From contig NZ_MBES01000016.1 in NCBI RefSeq assembly GCF_001954195.1, forward strand, positions 111,918-175,917: a stretch of DNA of 64,000 nt. Direction: 5' to 3'. The DNA comes from Mycobacterium sp. IS-1264. Its GTDB lineage: Bacteria; Actinomycetota; Actinomycetes; Mycobacteriales; Mycobacteriaceae. Position numbers and translations under genes: made by a program. Shown here one piece after another: positions 9,166 through 17,984 of this stretch. Position 1 is the stretch's first letter. Each line of letters opens with the position of its first letter. The notes below the pieces were generated by a model. That model was not told where the DNA came from. It was given only the letters and a program-made list of their open reading frames with translations, and did no database searches.

Positions 9166-9665
9166 CGATTTTTCCTTGCTGTGTCGAGAAGCGGATAGGT
9201 GCGTCGCAGTGTGGCGATCCCGTCGGCGGCGGCGCGCCGAGCGGCGGCCTCGCTGGTGTCGAGGATCAGCGCGATCTCCGCATAAGGAAGGCCGGCCAGG
9301 TAGTGGTAGGCCACCGCCTGGCGTTGTTTGGGTGGTAGCGCGCCGACCGCGGCGTCCAGGTCGAGGTCGTGGCTATCTGCCCGCTCGGGGGCGGGGACAT
9401 CGGGCGGGTCGGCGACCGGGACGGCCCGGCGTGATGCTGTGCGGGTGATGTCGATGGCCTTGCGATGCGCGATCGTCACCAGCCACGCCTCGATGTTGGC
9501 CTCGGGCGGCAGCCGCGGGTAGGCCTTCAAGGCGGCCAGGAAGGTGTCCGACCATGCGTCATCGGCGTCGCTGTGGCCGACCACCGCGCGAACCACGCGC
9601 AGCACCGTGGCGCCGTGCCGTGCCACAACGGCCTCGAACGGCGGCTTCGGATGCCGGCGGGACAT
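9162..9665 (-). CDS. ECF-type RNA polymerase sigma factor
   Basis: This 167-residue sigma-70 family protein has region 2 (VVARHGATVLRVVRAVVGHS, DDAWSDTFLAAL, then AWLVTIAHRKAIDI) and region 4 (LPPKQRQAVAYHYLAGLPYA, then EIALILDTSEAAARRAAADG). I start it at the ATG at 9665, where region 2 begins; the same frame extends to 9731. No anti-sigma gene is adjacent. Its coupled gene is an O6-alkylguanine methyltransferase, so it may direct a DNA-damage or alkylation regulon; this is an inference from the operon. The 5' side faces a divergent hydrolase gene. Confidence 0.9.
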   Translation of the reverse strand: MSRRHPKPPFEAVVARHGATVLRVVRAVVGHSDADDAWSDTFLAALKAYPRLPPEANIEAWLVTIAHRKAIDITRTASRRAVPVADPPDVPAPERADSHDLDLDAAVGALPPKQRQAVAYHYLAGLPYAEIALILDTSEAAARRAAADGIATLRRTYPLLDTARKNR

Positions 9666-9797
9666 CACCCCGACATCACCGGCGGGCTCGGGTATGCATT
9701 CGCGCTCCTCCGTACGGATTAAACAACTCAACTATGAAGACGTCGGCGTGCCACGGAATGTGAGAAACGATTGGATCCGCCGCGCCTGGGCACCCTG

Positions 9798-10487
9798 GTG
9801 TCCGTGCAGACGGTCGAGTACGCCCCGGAACGATTGGCCGATGTTTACGGCGACGCGACGCAACCCGCGGTCTTGCTGTGGCACGGCATGCAGTCCGATG
9901 CGCGCACTGTTGTACGGCCCCTTGCCGGTTTGCTCGCCGGCCACGGCGTTGCGGTGGTCGTCCCGGATTGGAACTCCCATGCGCACGACGGCGGCCGCGC
10001 GGACTTGTTGCGATCGGTGGACTTCGTCCGGCAGCGAGCCAGCGACACGGGCGGCATCGTGCTTGTCGGGTGGTCTTTAGGAGGCGCGGCCGCGGCGGCC
10101 CTGACGCTCGACGCCGAACGGTTCGAAATCGTTGTCGCCCATACGGTTTGCCTCGCAGGCGCTTTCATGGTCCCCGATCCCATTTCGGGCAAGACCCTCA
10201 CCGATGCATTTCCTTCTGCTCCTTCTGCGCGTGTCGGCGCGCCGTTTACGTTGTTGCACGGCCTCGCCGACGACGCGGTGCCGGTGGCAGCGAGCAAGGC
10301 CTTCGCCGACGGCCTCGAACGGATCGGCTGGCTGGTGGATTTGGTGGAGCTGGAAGCCGATCATGGGTCGATCGCCGGCGCGGTGTACGACCCGCTCGCC
10401 GATCGCTACGAGCCGGCGGAGGGCGGAGTGGCTCACGATGTGGCCGGCGAGGTCGCCGCCCGGATCGCAGCGATACACGGTCGTTGA
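9798..10487 (+). CDS. Alpha/beta-hydrolase, dienelactone-hydrolase-like
   Basis: This protein of about 229 residues has the nucleophile elbow GWSLGGAAA, preceded by LLWHGMQSDA at the oxyanion strand, and ends with LLHGLADDAVPVAAS (acid) and ELEADHGSIAG (His), a complete triad. Start choices are GTG 9798, GTG 9804 or TTG 9771; no ribosome site decides. It heads a plus-strand group with the second methyltransferase (49 bp downstream) and the 2OG oxygenase. The substrate is unknown. Confidence 0.85.
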   Translation: MSVQTVEYAPERLADVYGDATQPAVLLWHGMQSDARTVVRPLAGLLAGHGVAVVVPDWNSHAHDGGRADLLRSVDFVRQRASDTGGIVLVGWSLGGAAAAALTLDAERFEIVVAHTVCLAGAFMVPDPISGKTLTDAFPSAPSARVGAPFTLLHGLADDAVPVAASKAFADGLERIGWLVDLVELEADHGSIAGAVYDPLADRYEPAEGGVAHDVAGEVAARIAAIHGR

Positions 10488-10536
10488 TCGATCTCACGCT
10501 TTCGGCTCGGTCGTCGTTTACCCAGAAGGAGGGAAA

Positions 10537-11052
10537 ATGATGACAACACGACACACGGTGATCGACAGTCCGCTGGGCGAGCTGACACTCGTCGCCGACC
10601 GCGACGCCCTGACCGGTGTGTATTTCCGGCAGCACTGGCACCCGCCCACGACAGACACGCTGGGCAGCTACGTCGAGGCAACCGCCGACGAGTTGTTCGA
10701 CCGCACCAAAAACCAGCTCGACGAATACCTCGCCGGGAAGCGGATCGAGTTCGATCTTCCCGTCGTAGCGACAGGCGCCCCGAACGACCGGCGAATCTGG
10801 GACCTGCTGCCCGGCATCGCCTATGGCCAGACCGCCACCTACGGTGAGTTGGCTGCCAAATTGGCCGACGGCACCACCGCATACGACGTCGGCCAAGCCG
10901 TCGGGCGCAACCCGCTCAGCATCGTGGTGCCCTGCCACCGCGTCGTCGGAAAGAACGGCGCCCTAACCGGTTACGCTGGCGGCCTGAAGCGCAAGCGATT
11001 CCTGCTGGATCTCGAGGAGCCGACGCCCGCGGCGGCCGGCAGGTTGTTTTGA
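10537..11052 (+). CDS. Methylated-DNA-protein-cysteine methyltransferase (Ogt), copy 2
   Basis: This 171-residue protein has the typical Ogt layout: an N-terminal beta domain (IDSPLGELTLVADRDALTGV), the helix-turn-helix segment GIAYGQTATYGELAAKLAD, and the acceptor motif SIVVPCHRVVGKNG. A strong ribosome site (AAGGAGGG, 10526-10533) stands just before the ATG at 10537. Its stop overlaps the start of the 2OG-Fe oxygenase gene (TGATG), so both are coupled. It differs from copy 1 at 8566-9165 and is shorter at the N-terminus, so the two are diverged paralogs. Confidence 0.95.
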   Translation: MMTTRHTVIDSPLGELTLVADRDALTGVYFRQHWHPPTTDTLGSYVEATADELFDRTKNQLDEYLAGKRIEFDLPVVATGAPNDRRIWDLLPGIAYGQTATYGELAAKLADGTTAYDVGQAVGRNPLSIVVPCHRVVGKNGALTGYAGGLKRKRFLLDLEEPTPAAAGRLF

Positions 11053-11765
11053 TGCCGTCGACGTGGTGCCGGCGCGTCGACGGCGCCGACTGGGACGCGG
11101 TCGCCGCGGAGATGGACGATGTCGGCGGCGCACTGCTCCCACGGCTGCTGACCCCACGCGAGTGTGGCAAGGTCCGTGAGCTCTACCCCGACGACAGCCT
11201 CTTTCGCGCGACGATCGACATGGGTCGTCACCGCTATGGGCAAGGCGAATATCGCTACTTTCAACAGCCCTACCCACACCCGATCGAAGCGCTGAAGCAA
11301 GCTCTCTACCCCCGGCTGCTGCCCATCGCCCGCGACTGGTGGACCAAACTGCGTCGCGAAGCCCCGTGGCCCGACACCCTCGACGAATGGTTGGACATGT
11401 GCCATCGCGCCGGCCAAACCAAGCCCACTGCTCTGATGCTCAAGTACGGGCCCGGGGACTGGAATGCCCTGCACCGAGACCTCTACGGAGACCTGGTCTT
11501 TCCGCTGCAGGTCGTCATCAACCTCAGCGAGCCGGGCGCGACGCACACGGGTGGCGAATTCCTGCTCGTCGAGCAGCGGCCTCGGGCGCAGTCACGCGGC
11601 ACGGCCACTACGCTGCCGCACGGCCACGGCTACATCTTCACCACTAGAGAACGACCGGTCCGCTCGACGCGCGGATGGTCGGCCGCCCCGGTCCGCCACG
11701 GAGTGTCGGCGGTCCGCTCCGGCGAGCGCTACACCCTCGGGTTGATCTTTCACGACGCCGCCTGA
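11052..11765 (+). CDS. 2OG-Fe(II) oxygenase family protein (COG3826-like), Ogt-coupled
   Basis: This 237-residue protein fits the 2-oxoglutarate/Fe(II) oxygenases found beside or fused to Ada/Ogt genes. The iron ligands are plausible as HRD in NALHRDLYGD plus the late His in APVRHGVSAV, with the 2OG-binding Arg in SGERYTLGL. The ATG at 11052 shares one base with the ogt stop. Co-translation with an alkyltransferase suggests repair of alkyl lesions, as AlkB does, but the protein is not AlkB itself and its substrate is unproven. Confidence 0.8.
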   Translation: MPSTWCRRVDGADWDAVAAEMDDVGGALLPRLLTPRECGKVRELYPDDSLFRATIDMGRHRYGQGEYRYFQQPYPHPIEALKQALYPRLLPIARDWWTKLRREAPWPDTLDEWLDMCHRAGQTKPTALMLKYGPGDWNALHRDLYGDLVFPLQVVINLSEPGATHTGGEFLLVEQRPRAQSRGTATTLPHGHGYIFTTRERPVRSTRGWSAAPVRHGVSAVRSGERYTLGLIFHDAA

Positions 11766-11796
11766 AAGGCGCTTCGTTTCGGGCACCATGATGCTC

Positions 11797-12461
11797 ATGG
11801 AGCTTTACGACGTCATGCGCACGACGCCCGCGGTGCGCGAATTCACCGACGACCCGCTGCCCGACGACATTCTCGAACGGATACTCGACAGTGCCCGCTT
11901 CGCGCCGACGGGCGGCAATCGCCAGGGCGTACGCGTCATCGTGCTTCGCGATCGGTACACCCGGTCGGCATTGGCGGACCGGGGCTTACCGCCGCCCGCC
12001 GCTATACCGCCCAGCTCGCCAAGGGCGAATCACCGTGGAATCCGTTGCAGCCCAGCGCCATAGACCGATCAACGATCGAGGCGACCGAGCCGCCGCCGCA
12101 GATGTCGGCCCCGCTGCGCAAAGCGCCCGTGACGCTGGTGATCTGCCTGGATCTCGCCGTCGTCGCCGCAACCGATCAAGACCTCGATCGCATCGCCGTC
12201 GTACCCGGGGCGTCGGTGTACCCGTTCGTGTGGAACGTGTTGCTGGCCGCGCGCAACGAGGGTTACGGCGGTGTGCTCACGACGATGGCCGTGGCCGAGG
12301 AACCACGCGTCAAAGAGCTTCTCGGTGTGCCCGACACGTTCGCCATCGCTGCGATCCTGCCGCTGGGCAAGCCGGTGCGCGAAGTCACGAAGCTGCGGCG
12401 ACGGCCCGTCGCCGAGTTCGCTACCCGCGAGCGCTTCGATGGCCCGCCGTTCGCTTGCTGA
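11797..12461 (+). pseudogene. Nitroreductase-family gene with a frameshift near 11980
   Basis: The first part (start near 11797, MELYDVMRTTPAVREFTDD) is the flavin-binding N-terminus of a nitroreductase, including SARFAPTGGNRQGVRVIVLRD. Homology then leaves this frame near 11975-11990. It resumes in another frame as LTAARRYTAQLAKGESPWNP and runs to the stop at 12461, including the late segment VWNVLLAARNEGYGGVLTTM. Restoring one base in the stretch GCGGACCGGGGC joins both halves as LADLGLTAARR. It is either a recent null mutation or a single-base assembly error; the remaining sequence shows no other damage. Confidence 0.82.
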
Positions 12462-12510
12462 AACAAGGCGGCGTGCGCGCGCCGGAATGGCTCTCGGTAC
12501 GCTTGAACGG

Positions 12511-14316
12511 ATGTGTGGAGCCACCGGTGAGGTGCGACTCGACGGCCGCGTCCCAGATGTAGCGGCGGTAGCAGCGATGGCTGAGGTCATGGCGCCGCGA
12601 GGGCCGGACGGGGCGGGTGCCTGGTCACAAGGGCGGGTTGCCCTAGGTCATCGTCGCCTCAGAATCATCGATCTGACCGAGCACGGCGCCCAACCGATGG
12701 TCGATTCCGACCTGGGCCTGGCGCTGGCCTGGAACGGCTGCATCTACAACTACAAGGAGCTCCGTCGCGAACTCGAGGGTTACGGCTACCGCTTCTTTTC
12801 CCACAGCGACACCGAGGTGCTGATCAAGGCCTACCACCGCTGGGGCGACGACTTCGTGAGCCACCTGATGGGGATGTTCGCATTCGCCATCGTTGAACGA
12901 GACAGCGGCCGGGTGTTGTTAGGTCGCGACCGGCTCGGGATCAAGCCTCTATACCTGACCGAAGACGATCACCGGATCCGCTTCGCGTCGACTTTGCCGG
13001 CGTTGCTTGCCGGCGGCGGCGTGGACACCAGGATCGACCCCGTCGCGCTGCACCACTACATGACGTTTCATTCCGTCGTGCCGGCACCGCTGACCATCCT
13101 GCGTGGAGTTCGCAAGGTCCCGCCCGCGTCGCTCGTGGCCATCGAGCCCGACGGCAAACGCACTACCACCACGTACTGGACGCCGGACTTCACGAGGCGA
13201 GCCGACCGCGCGGACTGGTCCGAACGCGACTGGGAGGACGCCGTGCTGTCCTCACTGCGGGTCGCGGTCAAGCGCCGCCTCGTCGCTGACGTGCCGGTCG
13301 GCTGCCTGCTGTCCGGCGGTGTCGACTCCAGCCTGATCGTCGGGCTGCTCGCCGAAGCCGGGCAGCACGGCCTGTCCACCTTTTCCATCGGCTTCGAATC
13401 CGCCGGCGGCGTCCAGGGTGACGAGTTTCGCTGGTCGGACATCATCGCCGAACGTTTCGAAACCGACCATCATCAGATCCGCATCGGGACGGACCGCATG
13501 CTGCCCGCGCTCGACGGGGCGATCGCCGCGATGAGCGAGCCGATGGTCAGCCACGACTGCGTCGCCTTCTACCTGCTCAGCCAGGAAGTGTCCCGTCATG
13601 TCAAGGTCGTGCAGTCGGGTCAGGGCGCCGACGAGGTGTTCGCCGGCTATCACTGGTACCCGCCGATGCAGTCACCCGCCGCGGCCACCCTGGATGGCGC
13701 GGTCGCGCAATATCGCGGTGCCTTCTTCGATCGCGATGCGGAAGGCGTTGCGGCGCTTCTCGGGCCAGGCAACGCGGCCCCGGGTGATCCCAGCGTGCGT
13801 TTTGTCACCGAGCATTTCGCGCAGGCCAATGCCGATACCGGCGTCGACCGTGCGCTCCGGCTGGATACGACGGTGATGTTGGTGGACGACCCGGTCAAAC
13901 GGGTGGACAACATGACGATGGCCTGGGGGTTGGAGGGCCGGGTTCCCTTCCTAGACCACGAGTTGGTCGAGCTCGCGGCGACCTGCCCGCCGGAGCTGAA
14001 GATCGCTCAAGGCGGCAAAGGAGTTCTCAAAGAGGCCGCGCGGCGGGTAATCCCGTCGGAAGTCATCGATCGGCCGAAGGGGTATTTCCCGGTGCCCGCC
14101 CTGACTCACTTGGAAGGCCCGTACCTCGACTTGGTTCGCAATGCACTGTATTCGCCTGAGGCCAAGGAACGCGGGCTATTCGACACAGACGCGGTCGATG
14201 CGCTCCTGGCCGACCCCAACGGCAAGCTGACCCCACTGCGCGGCAATGAGCTCTGGCAGATCGCGCTGCTCGAACTCTGGCTGCAGCGCCACGGTGTGAC
14301 GGGATCTGCGGCGTGA
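12511..14316 (+). CDS. asnO: Asparagine-synthase-like amidotransferase for NAGGN synthesis
   Basis: This 601-residue protein begins MCGATGEVRLDG; Cys2 is the class II glutamine amidotransferase nucleophile. The synthetase domain has the PP-loop LLSGGVDSSLIVG. The start at 12511 leaves Cys2 exposed after Met removal, as required. It is translationally coupled to the GNAT/ATP-grasp ligase gene (four-base overlap). This pair makes the osmoprotectant dipeptide N-acetylglutaminylglutamine amide, as shown for asnO and ngg in Sinorhizobium meliloti. AsnO would amidate the C-terminal carboxylate. True asparagine synthetases have a similar fold, so the partner gene decides the call. Confidence 0.9.
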   Translation: MCGATGEVRLDGRVPDVAAVAAMAEVMAPRGPDGAGAWSQGRVALGHRRLRIIDLTEHGAQPMVDSDLGLALAWNGCIYNYKELRRELEGYGYRFFSHSDTEVLIKAYHRWGDDFVSHLMGMFAFAIVERDSGRVLLGRDRLGIKPLYLTEDDHRIRFASTLPALLAGGGVDTRIDPVALHHYMTFHSVVPAPLTILRGVRKVPPASLVAIEPDGKRTTTTYWTPDFTRRADRADWSERDWEDAVLSSLRVAVKRRLVADVPVGCLLSGGVDSSLIVGLLAEAGQHGLSTFSIGFESAGGVQGDEFRWSDIIAERFETDHHQIRIGTDRMLPALDGAIAAMSEPMVSHDCVAFYLLSQEVSRHVKVVQSGQGADEVFAGYHWYPPMQSPAAATLDGAVAQYRGAFFDRDAEGVAALLGPGNAAPGDPSVRFVTEHFAQANADTGVDRALRLDTTVMLVDDPVKRVDNMTMAWGLEGRVPFLDHELVELAATCPPELKIAQGGKGVLKEAARRVIPSEVIDRPKGYFPVPALTHLEGPYLDLVRNALYSPEAKERGLFDTDAVDALLADPNGKLTPLRGNELWQIALLELWLQRHGVTGSAA

Positions 14317-16106
14317 CCGCCATCGAACCGTCGGAGGAGAATCCCGAGGCGATCACGCTCAGCCTGCACGATGCGTCGCCGGACCACCTGGCGAAGGCGA
14401 TGGCCGAGGACGTCGAGCTCGAATTGGGCTGGGGGCGGCTGATTTTCGGCCAGACTTTCGTCGATGCCGGTAAGCTGACCGAGACGTTGCGACGGGAAGC
14501 GCCGGGGCGGCGGGACATCTGCATCTACGCCCACGAGTCTCACGTCGTGGTCGCGGGATCCCCGAGCGAGCTCTTTATCGATCCCAGCCACACCTATCGG
14601 CTGCGCTTCGGCGAATCCGATCAGGAAGACTTGACACCCTCACCGCTCGGCGTCACCGTCCGTACGCTGAACGATCCGGACGATGCCGACGCGATGAACC
14701 GCGTATTCGTGCGCTGCGGAATGGTTCCCGCGCCCGTCGAAACGATTTGGGACAACCACCAACACGTGGAGGCGGTGACATATCTACTCGCGGTGCGCGA
14801 CAACGACGGCGCGGTGGTGGGCACCGTCACCGGTGTCGATCATGAGTTGCTCTTCAAGGATCCGGAGCGCGGATCCAGCCTGTGGACACTGGCCGTCGAC
14901 CCCGCCGCGGCGCTTCCCGGCATAGGCGAAGCCCTGACCCGGGCTTTGGCCGAGCACTTCCGCAGGAAGGGTCGCGCCTACATGGATCTGTCGGTGGCGC
15001 ACGACAATGCCGGCGCCATAGCGCTTTACGAGAAGCTGGGCTTTCGACGAGTTCCGGTGCTGGCCATCAAGCGGAAGAACGCGATCAACGAACCGCTGTT
15101 CACGCCGCCGCCCGAGACGGTCGAGGACCTCAATCCCTACGCGCGGATCATCGCCGACGAGGCGCTGCGCCGCGGCATCTGGGTAGAGGTCCTAGATGCC
15201 GAAACGGGCGAGATGCGACTGGCGCACGGCGGCCGCACCGTGATCACCCGGGAATCGCTGTCGGAGTTCACGTCGGCGATCGCGATGGCCCGCTGCGACG
15301 ACAAGCGTTTGACGCGACGCCTTGTCTCCGAAGTGGGCATCACGGTGCCTCGCGCTCGGCTAGCCACGTTCGACAAGAGCGACTTCGAATTTGTGACCGA
15401 GGTCGGGGAGGTTGTCGTCAAGCCGACGCGCGGCGAGCAAGGCAACGGCATCACCGTCGGCATCACCGCAGACGATGGTCCCGATGAGCTCACCGCCGCA
15501 TTGAGACGGGCGCTAGCGGAATACCACGAGGTGCTGATCGAGGAGCGGGTGCGCGGCGACGATCTCCGGTTGGTGGTGATCGACGGCCGGGTGATCGCCG
15601 CCGCGCTGCGGATGCCGCCCGAAATCATCGGCACGGGTGACCACACCGTGCGGGACTTGATCGCTGCCGAGAGTCGGCGGCGGTCCGCGGCCACCGGCGG
15701 TGAGTCCCGGATCCCGCTCGACGAGGTCACCGAGGCGACGGTCGCCGAGGCGGGTTGGACGCTCGACGATGTGCTGCCGAAGGGGACTCGACTGCGCGTT
15801 CGCCACACCGCCAACCTGCATCAGGGCGGCACGATCCACGACGTCACCGCCCGGGTGAATCCGGAACTGTGTCATGTCGGGGTGGCGGCCGCCGCGGCGA
15901 TCGGTATCCCGGTGACCGGCATTGACCTCATCGTGCCGGACGTCGCCGGCACCGAATACGCCTTCATCGAGGCCAACGAGCGACCGGGGCTGGCCAACCA
16001 CGAACCGCAGCCCACGGCCGCGGCCTTCCTTGACTATCTCTTTCCCAGTCAGCCGGGCAATCCGCTGGCCTGGACTCCCGAAGAGGCCCAGCACCCGCGC
16101 GACTGA
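14313..16106 (+). CDS. ngg: N-acetylglutaminylglutamine synthetase (GNAT + ATP-grasp)
   Basis: This 597-residue two-domain enzyme has a GNAT acetyltransferase half in roughly residues 100-260 (acetyl-CoA loop region AALPGIGEALTRALAEHF; then NAGAIALYEKLGF). The C-terminal half is an ATP-grasp ligase (VVKPTRGEQGNGITVG; VLIEERVRGDDLRLVVIDGR; late metal-binding ATEYAFIEANERPG-like region). It should acetylate glutamine and join a second glutamine before AsnO amidates the product. The GTG at 14313 overlaps the asnO stop. The M42 peptidase that completes this conserved trio in many bacteria is not adjacent but is found at 33974-35206. Confidence 0.92.
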   Translation: MTAIEPSEENPEAITLSLHDASPDHLAKAMAEDVELELGWGRLIFGQTFVDAGKLTETLRREAPGRRDICIYAHESHVVVAGSPSELFIDPSHTYRLRFGESDQEDLTPSPLGVTVRTLNDPDDADAMNRVFVRCGMVPAPVETIWDNHQHVEAVTYLLAVRDNDGAVVGTVTGVDHELLFKDPERGSSLWTLAVDPAAALPGIGEALTRALAEHFRRKGRAYMDLSVAHDNAGAIALYEKLGFRRVPVLAIKRKNAINEPLFTPPPETVEDLNPYARIIADEALRRGIWVEVLDAETGEMRLAHGGRTVITRESLSEFTSAIAMARCDDKRLTRRLVSEVGITVPRARLATFDKSDFEFVTEVGEVVVKPTRGEQGNGITVGITADDGPDELTAALRRALAEYHEVLIEERVRGDDLRLVVIDGRVIAAALRMPPEIIGTGDHTVRDLIAAESRRRSAATGGESRIPLDEVTEATVAEAGWTLDDVLPKGTRLRVRHTANLHQGGTIHDVTARVNPELCHVGVAAAAAIGIPVTGIDLIVPDVAGTEYAFIEANERPGLANHEPQPTAAAFLDYLFPSQPGNPLAWTPEEAQHPRD

Positions 16107-16138
16107 CGTGATTTGTATTGCCGTGCGCACCAAGCGAA

Positions 16139-16155
16139 TTCATCACTGTGACGAT
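16139..16155. promoter_or_regulatory. 17-bp palindromic site 1 (upstream of PPE gene)
   Basis: TTCATCACTGTGACGAT; its reverse strand matches the shared consensus TTCGTCACAGTGACGAA at 15 of 17 bases. It lies 83 bp before the PPE start. Two closer matches occur at 17897 and 18879. Confidence 0.5.
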
Positions 16156-16183
16156 TCGGCGGGGTAGCGGGGCCTGCACGTCG

Positions 16184-16201
16184 AGTTAGCTTGTGCTAAC
16201 T
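16184..16201. promoter_or_regulatory. Inverted repeat AGTTAGC-TTGT-GCTAACT before PPE gene
   Basis: Perfect 7-bp arms with a four-base centre lie 37 bp upstream of the PPE start. It could be an operator or an RNA hairpin in the 5' leader. The half-sites recall the iron-box word GTTAG/CTAAC, but the centre is too long for IdeR. Confidence 0.45.
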
Positions 16202-16237
16202 TGACCGCCTACGCGTTGGGGGTAGGGGGCTGGGCGT

Positions 16238-17884
16238 ATGGCCGCGCCTATATGGATGGCCGCACCGCCGGAGGTGCATTCGGCACTGCTGAGCGCTGGG
16301 CCCGGTCCGGCATCATTGCTTGCGGCGGCGGACGCATGGAGCGCCTTGAGCACGGAATATGCCTCGGTGGCCGAGGAGGTCACCGCGGTGTTGGCCAGTG
16401 TGCTGGCGGGGGCATGGGAGGGGCCGACCGCGGAGTCATATGTGGCCGCCCACGTGCCGTATCTGGCGTGGTTGATGCAGGCCAGCGCCAACAGCGCTGC
16501 GGCTGCCGCTCAGCATGAGACGGCGGCGACGTCCTACACCGCCGCATTGGCGGCCATGCCGACGCTGGCCGAGCTGGCCACCAACCACATCGTCCACGCT
16601 GTGTTGGTGGCGACCAACTTCTTTGGGATCAACACCATCCCGATTGCCCTCAACGAGGCCGATTACGTGCGGATGTGGATCCAGGCCGCGACCACGATGA
16701 GCACTTATGAAGCGATGTCTAGCGCGGCGGTGTCGTCGACTCCACCGACCACGCAGCCGCCGGTGGTGGTGAACCCGGTGTCGACCTGGCTCAACTCCGT
16801 GACCAGTGCCGTCCAAACCGCTGAGCAACTCGCCCACGACGCATCCACACTGAACCTGTCCGACCTGGGGTCGGCGATCCTGAACTTGATCCAAAACTTC
16901 AGCATCGCGGCCTTCATGGCGGATCCGATCGGGTACTCGCAGCAGGTCGTCGAGTCCTTCGTGGGGCAGTTCCCTCTGCTGTCGGACCTGTATTTCGGGT
17001 TCGGCGGCGACCACGTCTTCGAATTCGCAGCCGATCCGGTGGGTTTCGTCGAGAACATCATCAATAAGTTCCTCGCGGATCCGGCGACGGCACTGAGCAA
17101 TCCGTTTTTGTTGGTCCTGAGTCCCGACGATTTTGCATCGATCGGCTACAGCGCTTTTTCTCCGTTCATCCCCGCGGCGGTCGCTCCCGTCGGGGCGGTG
17201 GGCGGCATCGCCGGATTCGCGGAGCTGGCTCAGCCGACCGCCCTGACTGGCGCGCCGCCACCCGCAATCGCACCGGCGGTCCCGCCCGTGGCGGCCGCGC
17301 CCGCCGCGTTGCCGCTTGCCGGGATGGCTCCCACCGCAGGCGCACCGGCCGTTGCCCCTGGCGCGGCTCCGGCGCCCGCACCCGCGGTGAGTACGGTCGC
17401 CACGCCGGCGGCTCCAGCGCCGGTAAGCGCGGGCGGGACGGGTTTCATGCCCCCCTACGCCGTCGGGCCTCCCGGCATCGGCTTCGGCTCCGGGCAGGGC
17501 GCTAGCGCTAGCGCTAGCTCCAGCGCGAAAACGCAAGCGTCGCAGCCGGATAGCGCTGCGGCGGTCTCCGCGGCGGCCGCGCGAGAGCGGGTCCGGGCCC
17601 GGCGGCGCCAGGCCGCGAAGCAGCGCGGGCACCACGACGAGTTCATGGATATGGATGTCGAGGTTGATCCGGTCTGGGCTGCGCCGTCGGGCGAGCCACC
17701 GGTCGTCTCGACCGCGGCGTCGGAGCGCGATGCAGGGCCCTTGGGATTTGCGGGGACGCTATCGAAGGGCAGTAGCGAGCCGACGGGGTTGACCACGCTG
17801 TCCGGCGACGAGTTCGGCGGGGGACCGACGGCGCCCATGCTGCCAAATACGTGGGATCACGACGGTCCCGGGGAAAAGGACTGA
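16238..17884 (+). CDS. PPE family protein, PPW subfamily
   Basis: This 548-residue protein has the conserved PPE N-terminal domain of about 180 residues: [16 protein letters not shown] has the Pro-Pro-Glu signature near residue 10, and [18 protein letters not shown] carries the helix-hairpin pattern. A Pro/Ala-rich linker (about residues 340-420) and a charged Arg/Lys stretch follow. The C-terminal region has GFAGT and PMLPNTW, the two marks of the PPW subfamily (PxxPxxW). No PE or Esx gene is adjacent, so it is a solitary PPE; secretion by a type VII system with a partner encoded elsewhere is inferred. Confidence 0.95.
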   Translation: MAAPIWMAAPPEVHSALLSAGPGPASLLAAADAWSALSTEYASVAEEVTAVLASVLAGAWEGPTAESYVAAHVPYLAWLMQASANSAAAAAQHETAATSYTAALAAMPTLAELATNHIVHAVLVATNFFGINTIPIALNEADYVRMWIQAATTMSTYEAMSSAAVSSTPPTTQPPVVVNPVSTWLNSVTSAVQTAEQLAHDASTLNLSDLGSAILNLIQNFSIAAFMADPIGYSQQVVESFVGQFPLLSDLYFGFGGDHVFEFAADPVGFVENIINKFLADPATALSNPFLLVLSPDDFASIGYSAFSPFIPAAVAPVGAVGGIAGFAELAQPTALTGAPPPAIAPAVPPVAAAPAALPLAGMAPTAGAPAVAPGAAPAPAPAVSTVATPAAPAPVSAGGTGFMPPYAVGPPGIGFGSGQGASASASSSAKTQASQPDSAAAVSAAAARERVRARRRQAAKQRGHHDEFMDMDVEVDPVWAAPSGEPPVVSTAASERDAGPLGFAGTLSKGSSEPTGLTTLSGDEFGGGPTAPMLPNTWDHDGPGEKD

Positions 17885-17896
17885 ACCACAACACAA

Positions 17897-17913
17897 TTCG
17901 TCACACTGACGAA
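17897..17913. promoter_or_regulatory. 17-bp palindromic site 2 (between PPE and SMP-30 genes)
   Basis: TTCGTCACACTGACGAA, with one mismatch to the consensus of the three sites. It lies 12 bp after the PPE stop and 71 bp before the SMP-30 gene, a normal operator position for the latter. Confidence 0.6.
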
Positions 17914-17984
17914 TCGAGGTCGATGTCTCAGGCGGAAAAGGGCGCGTCGGGGGAGTCGTAGCGCGACGACTACGCTGTGGCCTC

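Noticed and set aside
16184..16201. IdeR iron box
   Set aside because: The words GTTAG and CTAAC are present, but six bases separate them instead of one, so the site does not fit the 19-bp iron box.
17501..17520. GCTAGC repeat as a regulatory element
   Set aside because: Three GCTAGC-type units encode Ala/Ser in the PPE linker; low-complexity coding sequence explains it.
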